From: Kappaphycus alvarezii | Lineage: Eukaryota; Rhodophyta; Florideophyceae; Gigartinales; Solieriaceae | NCBI GenBank assembly: GCA_002205965.3 | Contig: NADL03000688.1 | Location: 186,001 to 250,000, forward strand | Reading direction: 5' to 3' | DNA: 64,000 nt | Part shown: positions 20,813 to 32,005 of the stretch, in pieces | Layout: every line of letters starts with the position of its first letter | Position numbering within the stretch: position 1 is the first letter of the stretch | Notes under the pieces: model-generated | Told to the model about the DNA's origin: nothing | What the model saw: the letters and a program-made list of their open reading frames with translations, nothing else | Database searches by the model: none | Position numbers and translations under genes: made by a program

Positions 20813-21190
20813 TTCTTTGAAAACAACTCAACTGATATGTCAGTCCAAATGGTTGACCTCAACGAACACTGTGTCATCAAGGACTCCATCCATAAATTGG
20901 AATCTGCAATATCCGAGATGATGAATCACAGTGTCATTAGCATCGATGTCAACCTCCTGCTGGACACAGGAGCACCGAAGAGCATTTGCAGTTCACCATG
21001 AATATCAAGTGCGAACTGGCATCCAATTCAGACTATCGCTCTACCATCGCACATCAAACCCTTCCGCTTCGCTGGAACAAGCATCAATGCTATGTATGCC
21101 GCATGCCTAATTGCCAAGGTTCCGAATATTCACAACAAGGTTGGTTTGAATTCTTCGCCGAGTCGTATTTGTTCTTCCCCCGACACCAAT
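20804..21190 (+). pseudogene. Element A aspartic protease, cut by element B
   Basis: The frame contains NLLLDTGAPKSIC near 20949-20990, the active-site motif of retroviral-type aspartic proteases (Asp-Thr-Gly-Ala), which would process the polyprotein. The frame shifts near 20995 and is then interrupted at 21190, where element B is inserted. The sequence resumes at 43038. Confidence 0.7.
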
Positions 21191-21916
21191 TGTAGTGCAA
21201 TAGCACTACGTGTAATTAGAATGGCTCTAATAGCTAACAGTTTGAATCAATAATTGATCATGGAGTTAGTGGCCCGTGCCACATTGCAACTGTAATGTTT
21301 CTTTACAGTGGCCCACTTGGGCATAGGCAGTGACCCATTGGGGCTTGCCAGGGGCAGTATCTGGCCCTGATAATTATTTTTGGCTAACCAGCTAACTAGT
21401 GGGCACATGTCCTAACTTCTAACCTTGCTGACTAGCTGAATTCTAACTTAGTACTTATTGTAACTTGGGTTGCAACCCACTTCAGTAAAGGCACCGAAGG
21501 TACCAAAGACTTCACTGGTTTTAGGTTTGGCTCTAGTTGTTGCTCCTGCAACTCGCGTTCCCTTCCCATGAAGCGCCGCGACTGCAGCTATAGTAGCTAC
21601 TATCCCTTTCGGCCCCCGTCTGCCAGCTTGGCTTGTCAGCCTTTGTCGTTCTTATGCTTGTGCCCTTTTTCTCCTTTTTGTCCTAGTGAGAGGACGGGTA
21701 TCTCACAACACCCTCGGGTTTTCCCCTTTGTTGCGCTCCTTCTGCACTCTTGTGCATCCCCTCGCCCTTTTCTCTCTTGTGAGTTTGCACGGGGTTCCCC
21801 TTTCTCGATGTGAGAACCTCTTTTCGACTCTAATAGTCAGGTTGCCTACGATACTTCTTGGATCTTCTTTCCGGTTCGCTTCTAGAACACCACCCCCTTG
21901 TGCCTATTGCACTACA
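21191..21916 (+). repeat. 5' LTR of element B
   Basis: Begins TGTAGTGCAATAG and ends TATTGCACTACA, a 12-13 bp inverted terminal repeat with TG...CA ends. It aligns with 42313-43032 along its whole length with small indels and substitutions. Confidence 0.92.
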
Positions 21917-21921
21917 AAATC

Positions 21922-21939
21922 TGGTCTCCCGACCTAGAA
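21922..21939 (+). other. Probable primer-binding site of element B
   Basis: TGGTCTCCCGACCTAGAA lies five bases after the LTR and begins with TGG. The primer would be a tRNA ending GGTCGGGAGACCA. Which tRNA this is cannot be told here. Confidence 0.5.
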
Positions 21940-22035
21940 GAATTCTTCTTTTGGAAGAATTTCTTGGACATACTGACCTTTTGTTTGAAAAGAGGTTATT
22001 TTAACCCACTATTTGTAAGATCGTATTGAACGACA

Positions 22036-24316
22036 ATGTCAACGACTCATTGAGTCACGCGAGCGAGTTCCAACTCCTCACGCGGAGGAAGGAAACCTGC
22101 TGGAGCTAGTTAAGCTCGTGGTGAAGATGCTCCACAAGATACACAGCCACAAAGATCTATTTTAGAGCAGTGCAAAGATTTGATCACTGTAGAAGTGAAT
22201 GGTTTGAAAGAGGCTTTTGCCCAAATGAAAGAAGAGACCTTTGGTAAGATTGCGGAAATGGAGATGCGTATCTCCACGCTTTAGGTGCAAGCGGAGGGCT
22301 CACCTGAGTCCCAGGTTGTGTTAGATTCTCTTAAGAATGACGTTTCGGTCATCAGAATGGATGTTAATCAGGCCCTGGAGGGAATTGAGAAAGTGAGAAA
22401 TCATAATGATGATATGTTTCAGCGCGTTGCATGCAGAGTTGAGATACTTGAAGGAAGTTCAAGTGCGTTATGGGGTGCTCAACCTGAGGTTACAGTTGCT
22501 CAAGCAACATTGGAGGAAGCAAAGGCATCAGGTATTCAAGAATATCTACAGGGATCCATGCAGGAAAAGTCCGGTGATGGGACAAGGAAATTTAAGGCTT
22601 CGAAAAAGTCAAGGAAAAGTTCCAGCAGGAACAAGAAAGGAAGTAACTCTAGAAGGAATAAGTATCAGGATCCGTCGGATCCAAGTTCGAGTTCCAGCTC
22701 CAGCTCGTTGGAAACCTCAGATGATGAGGACAGTGAAGATAGCGATTATTTGCCCAGTTAAAGTAGTTCCACTCCGGAACAATCGGTTGATGAGAGAGGT
22801 AGGACCTCCAAGAGTGAGCGATCCAAAGGATCCAAGAAAAGTAAGCCTAGAAAGACTAGTTACAGAAGTTCAACTTCAAGGTTGACGATAAGAGATCGTC
22901 GTGGCCCCTCATGGGAAGGGCTGCGAGAGCTCAAGCCAACAAACCACCTTTTTGAAAGGATTCTGTCCTATAGGACGTGCAGATTGGATAATACATCGCA
23001 AAGATTATCTTCCAGTGAGTTTGGCAAGGTGCGGGATAACGCAAGGCGTATCAGTACCAAACTCCACAAGGAGGACCATTTCGCAGGGGAAGACCCCATT
23101 GTTATTCTCGACTTCTTACAGGAAGTTAGTGCGCGAGTTCAACCTACAAGGTATAACGGAGGTAAAAGCCTTCAGAGTGCTGCCGAATTTACTTGGTGGA
23201 ATAGCTCGGCGAATGTTCCGATCGGTTTCGGAAAAGACAAGCCCTGATCAGGGAAGAATAAACTTGGCCAGAGGCGGTCCAATGGCTTCGTAGAAGGTTT
23301 GCTACGAACGAATCCATTCAAAATGCTGTTATGCAGCTCAGAGATATCCAACAGATTCCTAATGAGGAAAAGAAGGGATATTATATGAGTTTGACGGACG
23401 GTTCAAACCGTTTTGGGAATGAACACTCCTCCCAGGAGTTAATGACAATGTTTATCGACGGTCTCGAAAAGGACATGAAGACAGTAGTCGCGAGGTATCG
23501 CGAATCGCAGAGAGATATTTCCTTTTTGGAACTTGTAGACTAGGCCCAGGCAGAGGGCGAAGCAGTAAGAGCAAGAGCTCATGTTACACGAAAAGTTTCG
23601 TTTGATAAAAATTTGGTCAAACCAACGATGGCAAGAAGGGAGTCGTCGCCCACAGGAACACTCCACCCAGGTGGTAGTCACGAGGTTCCATCAACCTTAT
23701 TCAATCCCCCTCGGACTCAAGAGAGTCACATTCAACAGACACTTACGGTCAACAGTATGAGGAGGTTCACCTCTTGCAAGAGGGTACCTCAGATCAACGT
23801 TCCGTTTCGGAAGAACCAAGCGTTTCACAAGAAACAATTCAACAGTCGATGTCAATCGAACCAAAAATGGCCTTGGAAGGCCCCAGCAGAGTGCAACATG
23901 CACAAAAGGTTCCTTTTCAGGACAACAGAACCAAATTTGGTCGCCCAGGTTGGCTTAACAAACCCGCGCCACAGCAAACTCAACAGGTTCAACGGAATTA
24001 AAACATTATTTGTTACGAGTACTATAAGCACGGGCATGTCTCAACAGACTGTGTCCGCCCTATGAAGGATATGTTAGCAGTTCTCAAGAACTACGAATCA
24101 TTATCTACAATGGAGAAGTCTACGGTGCCAAGCACAAGTTACCAGAGGTTTCGCCAATTCCTGGCTCAGCAATCAACCGGCACACCGTCAAGTGTATCCA
24201 TATCGGATAGATCGTGGGCACAAGCCAATGTTGTGCCAGAGGTTTCCTCACCTCGTCCAAGCTCGCAAGAGCATAGTATACAAAAGGTCAACACAACCAC
24301 AGTTTCGAAAGAATGA
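22036..24316 (+). pseudogene. Element B Gag
   Basis: ATG 22036 opens a frame with in-frame stops at about 22048, 22111, 22282 and 22759. It codes coiled-coil-like and then Ser/Lys-rich, strongly charged sequence with an eight-Ser run and an acidic patch (about 22690-22755). From about 22880 the capsid-like part follows, shifting frame near 23130 (FNLQGITEVKAFRVLPNLLG) and again near 23300 to MQLRDIQQIPNEEKKGYYMS. A nucleocapsid knuckle near 24008-24049 reads CYEYYKHGHVSTDC; the second Cys expected in CxxC is Tyr. Gag therefore carries four stops, at least three frameshifts and a lost zinc ligand. Confidence 0.7.
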
Positions 24317-24491
24317 TCAAGGGAGTTTCCATTGAGGGACAAGACCAGGCAACGCCTCTCATGGGGGTTTCACCGCCCTGATCCCACAAACAGCTAATGG
24401 TAACCAAGATCCAAGAGGAAAAAGTAATCATTGAACCTAGTAGGGTAATTTTAACGAGGAAAACATCCTCAAAGTTGATACTAACCCGTCC

Positions 24492-25079
24492 ATGGTCAGG
24501 TACGAGAAACCGAAGTACCCGGGTAGGATATTCATTCTCGCGAAGAGAAATTACAAGGTATATGTAGACATTGGTGTTTCCATATCTCTCATGAGACGTT
24601 TCCTTGTCGTGTTATACACTGGAGCCGGGCCCAACTTCATAAGAAGAAGTGAACTCCCCAAGGAGTTAGAAAAAAGGATCCATTCAGGACCATTGCCCAG
24701 TATTTGCGATGCAAATAATAATCCACTCGCAATGAGAGGAACGATCAAGTTGCCTGTAAGGCTAGGTAAATTACTTGTGGTGGTTAGGTTCATAATCTGT
24801 GATAGACTAGCAGCACACGTTATTCTTGGTGCAGGTTATTGCGACAGATTTGTCGAAGCGATCAACCCTAGAAAGAGGATGGTAGAATTAGAGGACAGAT
24901 CTACCGTTCCGATAACAAGGAAGCCTTTGTTGAAGGCAGGTTTCAACTTTCCGGTTCCACCGGAGCAGAAGGAAGAGTCGCAAAAGCGAATATCAACCAA
25001 GGTGCGTTGTGCGCAATCGTTCCTGGTTCCTCCGGAATCTCAGATGGTAATTCAAGTTACCTGTGAAAGGTACGGATAA
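24492..25079 (+). pseudogene. Element B aspartic protease with lost catalytic Asp
   Basis: 195-residue open frame with VVLYTGAGPNFI near 24606-24640, where the family has LDTGA, and HVILGAGYCDRF near 24818, the second conserved loop (ILG). The catalytic Asp codon reads TAC (Tyr) at about 24616, a single G-to-T difference from GAC, so the enzyme should be dead. The region to 25690 continues protein-like in fragments with stops. Confidence 0.75.
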
Positions 25080-25689
25080 TTGGTTGTCCAACCAGTACCG
25101 AAGTTATAAGAACTTCATATAATAGCCATTGATAATGGCGTTGTACAGAACGCGACCAACCATTCAAGTTGCTTATAGCAAACTTCACTAAAATCGTAAA
25201 ACGGATATTCAAGAATCAAGTGGTTGCTACCACGTTTCCACATCCGACTGCAATAGTCGATAGACCCATCAGGTTGGAGAGGTACTCGTTGTCACCGAGG
25301 AGAGACCAAAAGACTCTCATAAGTCAACGAGAGAAGATCATGCTCATGCATCCCAGTTAAGTACCCCAAAGGTACAAGATGAACAATCCCTTAAGAAAGG
25401 AAAAGTGGAAAAGAATCGCATAATTCACAAGAAAGAAAAGCAACAGAGGCTGTAGCAGATGATACTGCGCTCTTAGAAGTGGATGACCTTGACCTTAGGC
25501 ATGTCCCCGACGCTCTGAGAGAGCAATTTCTTGAGATGCTGAGGATGTATTATGTGGGACGGTTCCTTTGGGGAAATCAAAACTACGAGACATCGTACTG
25601 TGTTAGTCCCTGGGACTAGAGCTATTACCTAGAACTCGTATCGCGCAGGCGAGAAGGCCAGAGAAATTGAAGGAAAACAGGTCCAAAAG

Positions 25690-26157
25690 ATGTTGGAGAC
25701 CGGAATAATCGAACTGGCACCGTCAGAGTGGCTTCGCCCATTTTGCTGGTTCCAAAACCAGATGGTTCCATGCGATTTTTTAATCGACTTTAGAAAACTG
25801 AATGCAGTTACGGTAAGGGGTAATTATCCCATTCCTTGTATAGACGAGTGCATAGACTCTTTAGGAGAGGCAAAGATCTTCACAGCGCTCTACGTTAATT
25901 GGGGATACTGGCAGATCCCCGTTGCCGAAGAAGACCGGAAAAAAACGGCATTCTCTTCCCACAATGGTCTGTTCCGTTTTCTACGGATAACCGTTGGCTT
26001 AACCAACGCGCGAGCCACGTTTCAATGTGCTATCGACATTCTTTTGTCGCCGTACAAGTGGACAACATGTCTCATGTACTTAGATGACATAATCATCTTC
26101 TCTCCCAGTGGCGAGGAACACATTCATCATGTGGATGAAATCTTAAAGACCATTTAA
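25690..26157 (+). pseudogene. Element B reverse transcriptase (fingers and palm)
   Basis: Clear Ty3/gypsy RT: LIDFRKLNAVTVRGNYPIP, then FTALYVNWGYWQIP, KKTAFSSHNGLFRFLRI, ATFQ and YLDDIIIFS. The YLDD pair is intact. In motif A the first catalytic Asp of LDxxSGYW is Tyr (ALYVNWGYW) and Ser is Trp. The frame ends at 26157; the thumb continues out of frame to about 26320 (LKLRKCEIFTDKIKCIGHVI). Confidence 0.85.
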
Positions 26158-26320
26158 AGGCAAGCGTTACTCTCAAGCTGAGAAAATGTGAAATCTTCAC
26201 CGATAAGATCAAATGTATTGGTCATGTTATTACGCCAGGAAGGCTTGAGATAGACGAAGTCCGTCTTACGGCATTACGAGAGGCAAAGATGCCAAAGACT
26301 CAGACTCAGCTAAGAAGCTT

Positions 26321-26867
26321 TTGGGACTCTGTAATGTGTGCAGGCGCTTCAGTAAGGATTTCACGCGCATAGCGCATCCTTTGAACAGACTCTTAAGAAA
26401 AGGAGAACCTGTTAACTTAAGACCTTTTGGTCATGACGAGGAACAAGATTTACATGAATTGACAGAGGCGATTATTTCGCCACCGATGTTGGATTTACAT
26501 AAGCCAGGGTTGCCATATTCGGTAGATACGGATGCTTCCAAAGTACAGCTTGGAGCTTTGTTATTCCAGACTCCCCTGGATGGTGAAAGAAAACCAATAG
26601 GGTTTTTCTCGAGAACACCTCTCGATACTGCAAAAAGATACTCTATACCAGAGTTGGAGTGACTACCAGTGTCGATGGCTGATGAATGTCAAAGATCCAT
26701 CAGGACGTTCGACAAGATGGCATCTTCGCTTAAGTGAGTATGACTTTGAAGTGAAGTATAAGAAAGAGCGTGCCAACACGCAAACTGACTCGGTGTGGCG
26801 TCTTGAAACCGAAGGCGGTACCACAGTTGACGTCATCGAAGAGATTCCATGTTTCTTATGTGAATAA
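26321..26867 (+). pseudogene. Element B RT connection and RNase H, internally deleted
   Basis: FSKDFTRIAHPLNRLLRKGE starts the connection, and YSVDTDASKVQLGALLFQ carries the first RNase H Asp. The frame ends at RYSIPELE followed by TGA. The next recognisable part, WLMNVKDPSGRSTRWHLRLS and FEVKYKKERANTQTDSVWRL, is the domain end. Most of the middle of RNase H (the TDHxxL region, tens of residues) is missing, so there is a deletion near 26665 as well as a stop. Confidence 0.75.
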
Positions 26868-26939
26868 ACTGCAACGTGCCTCTTATGTGAAGAGGATGCT
26901 AAGAGAGAAAATCCTAAACTGGACATTGACAATTACGAT

Positions 26940-27924
26940 GATATCTTAGACCAAGTCAATGCTCTTGAGAGCAATAATGTTGATGCAGAACATGATGAAT
27001 TCTTTGCTATAACTCCAGAAGATTTATTGCTCGAACAGGATTCAGATCCTTTTTGCGAAGCCATAAAGGCAAAGATGGATAAGGGAGAACATATACCTTT
27101 CTCCATGGCAGCCACACATTACGAAGGTTACTTATGTCGCTTATCCTAAAACAGGATACAGATTGTCATTACAAAGTCCTTGCAAGACAGAGTGGTAAGA
27201 ATATGGCACTATGCCAAACCTCAGGTGACCCAGGAGGGAGACGTATGTACAAGTCCTTATCGAATGATTATTACTGGCCTCCATGGCCATGGATTGTTAC
27301 GCCGTAGTACGGCATTGTATTAGTTGTGCCCCCAACAGGGTCAGGTTGCGGAAAAACCGTAAGGAGCTGAAGCTCTTTCCCCCAGATGCTCCTTTGGAGT
27401 TTGTTGCGATTGAACTTTTAGGTGAGTTGATTAAGACTAAACGTGTTCATCGTTAACTTTTGGTAATATCCGATCGATATTCGAAACTATTTCGAACGGT
27501 TCCTCCCGAGAGGATCACTGCAGCAGCAGTTGCGTATGCATTTGTGCATAGTTGGGTATTTTTTATGGCCCCCCGACCAAGTTATTGTCCGATAATGGAC
27601 CAAGTTCACATCAAGTTCTTTCAGAACTTGTCAAGGATCCTAGGGATCAGTCAAGTCTTCACGACTACGTACCATGCTCAGGCCGATGGACAAGCGGAAA
27701 AAAGGTTCAACAGAACAATTATCGCTGCCTTGAGGCATTATATGGCTGATCATCCCAAGGTTTGGGACTTGTTCACAGGTGCGTTAACGTACGCATACAA
27801 CTCTCAAGTCCACAGGACTACGAAATTAGCTCCTTTTGAGCTTGTGTTGTCACGCCAAAGACTTCGGCCACTCAAGCCCAAACTTCGCCGGAAGACTATA
27901 AGACGGAAAGATAGTACCATTTGA
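26940..27924 (+). pseudogene. Element B integrase core
   Basis: The zinc-binding region is fragmentary (about 27110-27370, with stops). A frame at 27552-27749 has GPPTKLLSDNGPSS, the second catalytic Asp. The overlapping frame 27460-27924 has FTTTYHAQADGQAEKRFNRT with the third catalytic residue (Glu), then ALTYAYNSQVHRTTKLAPFE, typical of Ty3/gypsy integrase. The two frames must be joined across shifts between 27555 and 27660. Integrase would insert element DNA; this copy is not functional. Confidence 0.75.
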
Positions 27925-28337
27925 AGTGGAATTCTTGGTTGAAACGCCTTATACGTACAGCAGGAACTTCTATTGAGAAGGAGAAAGTGAATTACAAACG
28001 TAATTTTGATTCGAGGCTACGAAAGCCTAAGTACGAGATCCCCGTTAGAACATATGTGTTCCTAAGAAAGGAACACCTCGGAAGGCAAGACCTTAAGCAC
28101 AAATTTGCACCGGTCGCCACCGGACCCTACAGGGTCAAGGAATTCAAAGAAGACACAATAGTTATCTCAGATGGAGATGTGGTAGAGGGAGTCTCAAGAG
28201 ACAGAGTGGAATTAGCTCCCAGTCCCTTAGACAGGGCAAGTGAACCGCGAAACGACTCGCAAAACCAACAAGTCACTCAAGTGACGACGCAGCAACCGAC
28301 TATACAAAGTCGAAGTTTAGTGGCAGGCATTCCATAA
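27921..28337 (+). pseudogene. Element B integrase C-terminus with GPY/F motif
   Basis: The frame codes basic sequence with KFAPVATGPYRVKEF near 28100-28145, the GPY/F module found downstream of many Ty3/gypsy integrase cores. It continues into a Gln-rich linker that leads toward the chromodomain after stops and a shift near 28337-28640. Confidence 0.7.
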
Positions 28338-28650
28338 GGGAATGAAGTTTCAAGAGGTCTTTTTGACCTACAAACAGTGGAAGATGGTTCCACAAAGGAT
28401 GCAAGTGAGGAAGATGTTCCTACAACGATCAAGAGGGTATTAGACCGAAAATTCTGGCCTACTGGCCCCAAGGTTCAATGGTTGGCGAAGAAGAAAGTTA
28501 CTCAGAGGAGGAAAAGAAGGAGAGACTGAACAGCAGTCACGAGGTATATCAAGGCGTGATAACGTCATCGTACACACGGAGGGTGAAACTCCGACGCAAG
28601 AAGGGACTACGAAGTCGCAGGAAACCAAGGCTAAGAAGTCAACGCGCAGA

Positions 28651-28962
28651 GTGATTCGAAGTCAAACCAGCAAAGAGGCAAAAGCCTCACGTCAACAAAG
28701 TTCTATTGAAGAACCATCAAATGTACATAAGGACAAAGCCAAGGTCCACATGGACAACCAAGAGTATGTAATCGATCAAATTGTTGATCATGGCGTCGCC
28801 AAAGACGGCGAATTATTGTTCAAAGTCCAGTGGTTTGGATACACGAGGGACGCCGCAATATGGGAACCCATAAAGGGTTTGCCAAGGAGCAAGGTAGTAA
28901 AATACTACAAACGGAATAAGATGCCGCTACCGACAGAGATTGACTCCGCCATTGCGGGTTAG
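28651..28962 (+). pseudogene. Element B chromodomain
   Basis: The C-terminal piece reads YVIDQIVDHGVAKDGELLFK, then VQWFGYTRDAAIWEP and VVKYYKR. This is a chromodomain (three strands and a C-terminal helix; the aromatic Tyr, Trp and Tyr/Phe cage positions are present), diagnostic of chromoviruses, in which it targets integration to modified histones. The domain frame is intact to TAG 28960-28962, but is disconnected from integrase by stops. Confidence 0.85.
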
Positions 28963-30784
28963 TGAGATTCAGTTGTGAAAAACAACATGGAATTTCCCTC
29001 TTCAGAAGGGGAGGGGAGTCGGCAGTTGTTTTGTTAGCATGGCTTTTACAGCCCCAGGAAGCGCAGACCTCCAGGTCTTTTTGTGAGTAGTATTAACTAA
29101 TTCCATTGAGGGAGTTGCTGAAATCTTTACAAGGAGCTTGTCGAAAGAATGTCGTTCAGGGCGCTCTATCCATGAACACGGGTAAACTAACCCATGAGGG
29201 TGCAGTAGCCTTCAGAAGGGGGATGACATCAACGTGCAAAAAGTGCACATTGTTACTGTACAAGAGTAGGTAATTAAGCAATATAATATTGCAAACCGCC
29301 TTCCCAAAAGCTTTTAGAAGCTACTTCGCAATGATGAAGTGCCATGTGGCACGGTACAGGAACTTTGATATTTCATTGGTTGCTACAAGTGTGCAAAAGC
29401 ATAACAGTGGAACTCCCACATGGGAGCAGGTACAGTAACTGTTAATACAGGTGAACATCCTTGGAACGGCCATTGCCGATGTCAACGTCTGATGAAGACG
29501 AAGCATGGGGAAAGGAGATGAGCTCCTACGTCAATAACAGTTACCCAATTAGGGTTTTGATCATGCAAGATACTTCAGCATCCAGCCCGCCCCTTAGGTT
29601 ACATGGGAATTTTCCTGAAGTTATGTGGTTCTCACACAATGATAAATGTTACAGGACCAGGTTTGGTCAACGATATCAGTATGCCGTGTATCAACAATGG
29701 TGGTATGTACCGTTGAGGTTACAATCAATTCCCTTGAGGGATGAATGCAGTTGCAACCTAAACAGGTAGTGATGCACACCAAGTGGTGTTTGGAAAAAGC
29801 GAGAGCAAAAGGTGCTCCGTGCAGTAACCATCAGGTTACAGTGTGCAGTTGACAATTATTGTCCTGACAATGGTGAGTCATGATGAGTATGGTGTTGGGA
29901 ATGCAAGGTTCCATTGTTCGCACTTATGGGAGTATAAAATAGTCGAGATCTATAATGGATCACAGTTGGCTCCCAACGGAGATAGCAGACTCAAGAAGAT
30001 TGAGTGGTACAAGATCTGATAAGCTCATAATAAGGCAACGACCACTTCATGGTCCGGGTACCTCAATTACCTTCTGGGATCTCAGTTTAGAGGTTTAGAG
30101 AAACCATGCAGTGATACTCACATGAGTGACAGTTGGAACTGATAAGTTCTTGGTTAAGTTAGATCCATATTGAAAGAATGAAAAGCTTGAGGACAAGCAG
30201 CGTAATATACATATAGTCCTGTTCAGGACATGGTGAGCGTTAATGAGAGTTTTTCCACGAAGGCTAAGTCTTCGTTATGGTAATGGAAGAAGATATGTCT
30301 TCCAGTCGAACCCAAGAGGGTTGACGATGGTTACCCCAAGTCCTTATCAGACCATAATAATTGCGCATACGCATGATTTGTCGAACTACTACAAAGGACA
30401 GGCGTGAAAGTTTACATGAAGGGAGCTTGCAAAAGAAGAGGCTTATTGAAGCTGTGGTTACAGAATCCATGATGGATTACACAACTCTCACGGGAGAATA
30501 GGTTAACTACCATTTAGTTCGACTGAGCACAACCAATTGTGATTGTTACAAGAGCTGATGAGCTCGGGAAGGAATGGTACTACATCTTGGTAATGTTGGG
30601 AAAGATCTCATCAGTTCAAAGTGAAACTCATGATGAGTGACAATAGTAATGGAAAGAACGTGAATAGTTCACGGATACAGTACATCCTGTATTAGGATTG
30701 AGCAACCTCGGAGTCGAGCGATGTATGAATTGACACGTCCATGATGGGCAAGGGCAGAGTTATCGAACCCAGGTTATCAGAGAA
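28963..30784 (+). other. Element B noncoding region with dense micro-hairpins, part 1
   Basis: No convincing sense ORF. I see many perfect small hairpins: CTCCC-acat-GGGAG (29413-29426), GTAACC-atca-GGTTAC (29824-29839), GAACT-gata-AGTTC (30136-30149), GAGCT-gatg-AGCTC (30552-30565), CGTGAA-tag-TTCACG (30659-30673). They recur every 50-150 bp. Position between pol and 3' LTR is where lineage-specific sequence lies in gypsy elements. Confidence 0.6.
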
Positions 30785-30789
30785 CAATT
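30785..30789. repeat. Target-site duplication of element C, left copy (CAATT)
   Basis: CAATT precedes the LTR at 30790 and recurs at 38271-38275 after the other LTR. Confidence 0.88.
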
Positions 30790-31507
30790 TGATAGGGGTA
30801 AATCGTCGGGAGAAGAGATACTTAGAACCAACTACCCCAAGACGGAGGTGTTGCGAGCGACAAAAGTGCTACCGTGGTATAGTTGAACAAATAAAAAGGA
30901 GTGTATATGGGAGAGAGTTGAGAGGGCTACAAGCAAGTATAAAAGGGGCAGGGTCTACCACTGATGCTCTGCGACCAGCTTAGGAAAAAGTTTTCTAGGG
31001 TCTGAAGTTGACTCTCAACTTCCTACTACTCGGAGCTTGACCTGAAGTTGTCTGCCAACTTGCTTGACCTCCACTAGAGGAAGCAGTTTACTCGGCTTAT
31101 ATAGACTTTTGGCTATCCTAAAGTCTCAAACAAACAGACTAATAACCATAAAATGCATTCACGGGAATCGTGTGAACCAGAGAGACCATTAGAAGATATT
31201 TCCTCAAGGTAAATATCTAGGTGCCATACCCATGCCAGCCACCCATCGGCCAGGGGTGGGAATTGATGTGGCCATTATATAGACCTTTCAGAGTCACTCG
31301 TAGTATCACCCACAACCTAGAACTGTACTGACATCCACTATGACAGCGTGTCCTAAAATAAAAAATCAACCGATGAATTTGCCACACTCACCCAAATTAA
31401 AAATATCTTGCAAATTCAAAAACTGTAAAAATATCTTCCCAGTTCCAATACTGTATACAATTATGGTCCTCATCTAGATTTTTTCGTGTGCGAATTTGTG
31501 CACATCA
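30790..31507 (-). repeat. 3' LTR of element C
   Basis: The plus strand begins TGATAGGGGTAAATCG and ends GTGCACATCA, giving TGAT...ATCA ends. It aligns throughout with 37551-38270. Differences cluster in the first 250 bp of the plus strand, the U5 side; the rest is nearly identical. Confidence 0.92.
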
Positions 31508-31543
31508 CGCCCTCCCGCTCAAGACGAACGTCCCGGCTCGTTC

Positions 31544-32005
31544 TCAATGCTCTTGTTGTTCTTGTGGGAGTTCTATCCATTCATCAGGGAGAGTATAGGG
31601 TTCACTGTAAGGATATGGTAGTAGCTCATTTCCAATATGATGAGAGAGTGTGTACCGTGCGATAACCGGCTCATCTCCTTGGTCAAGAGTTTCGTAGATT
31701 CGGTGTATGGTTTCATAGTGTTCTCTAATGAGCTCCTCCCGTTTCACTTCTCCAAACCTTCCAAATGTGAGGTAGTAAACGTAGTATGCAAACTTTTCTG
31801 GCAACGGGTCCAGAAACGGGTATCTGAAGGAGAAAAAAACTCGCAACATAAGGACTGAGTCCTCACGAGTAAGGTGCGCCCCGTGAATGGTCTGGAAGCA
31901 CATGCAAATACTAATGGCAAAAAAGGAAATTACTTCTGCTTCTCGAGGGTCCTCTGTCATTTCGCGAAGCCAACGTCTAATTGGTAGCCGTCCAATAATT
32001 AAGGA
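31544..32005 (-). CDS. Element C ORF: second copy of an unknown domain downstream of integrase
   Basis: The minus-strand frame reads SLIIGRLPIRRWLREMTEDP, then ISICMCFQTIHGAHLTREDS, MLRVFFSF, LTFGRFGE and LLPYPYSEPY. It overlaps the end of the integrase ORF (stop at 31999-32001) in another frame, so it would need a frameshift or its own start (ATG 31958-31960, giving 138 residues). It is clearly homologous to the tail of the integrase ORF: the ICxCF, RVxFSF, GRxG and PYPxxEPY motifs lie in the same order and spacing. I do not recognise the fold. It is hydrophobic and aromatic-rich but lacks a clear signal peptide or transmembrane helix. Confidence 0.6.
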   Translation of the reverse strand, partial: SLIIGRLPIRRWLREMTEDPREAEVISFFAISICMCFQTIHGAHLTREDSVLMLRVFFSFRYPFLDPLPEKFAYYVYYLTFGRFGEVKREELIREHYETIHRIYETLDQGDEPVIARYTLSHHIGNELLPYPYSEPYTLPDEWIELPQEQQEH

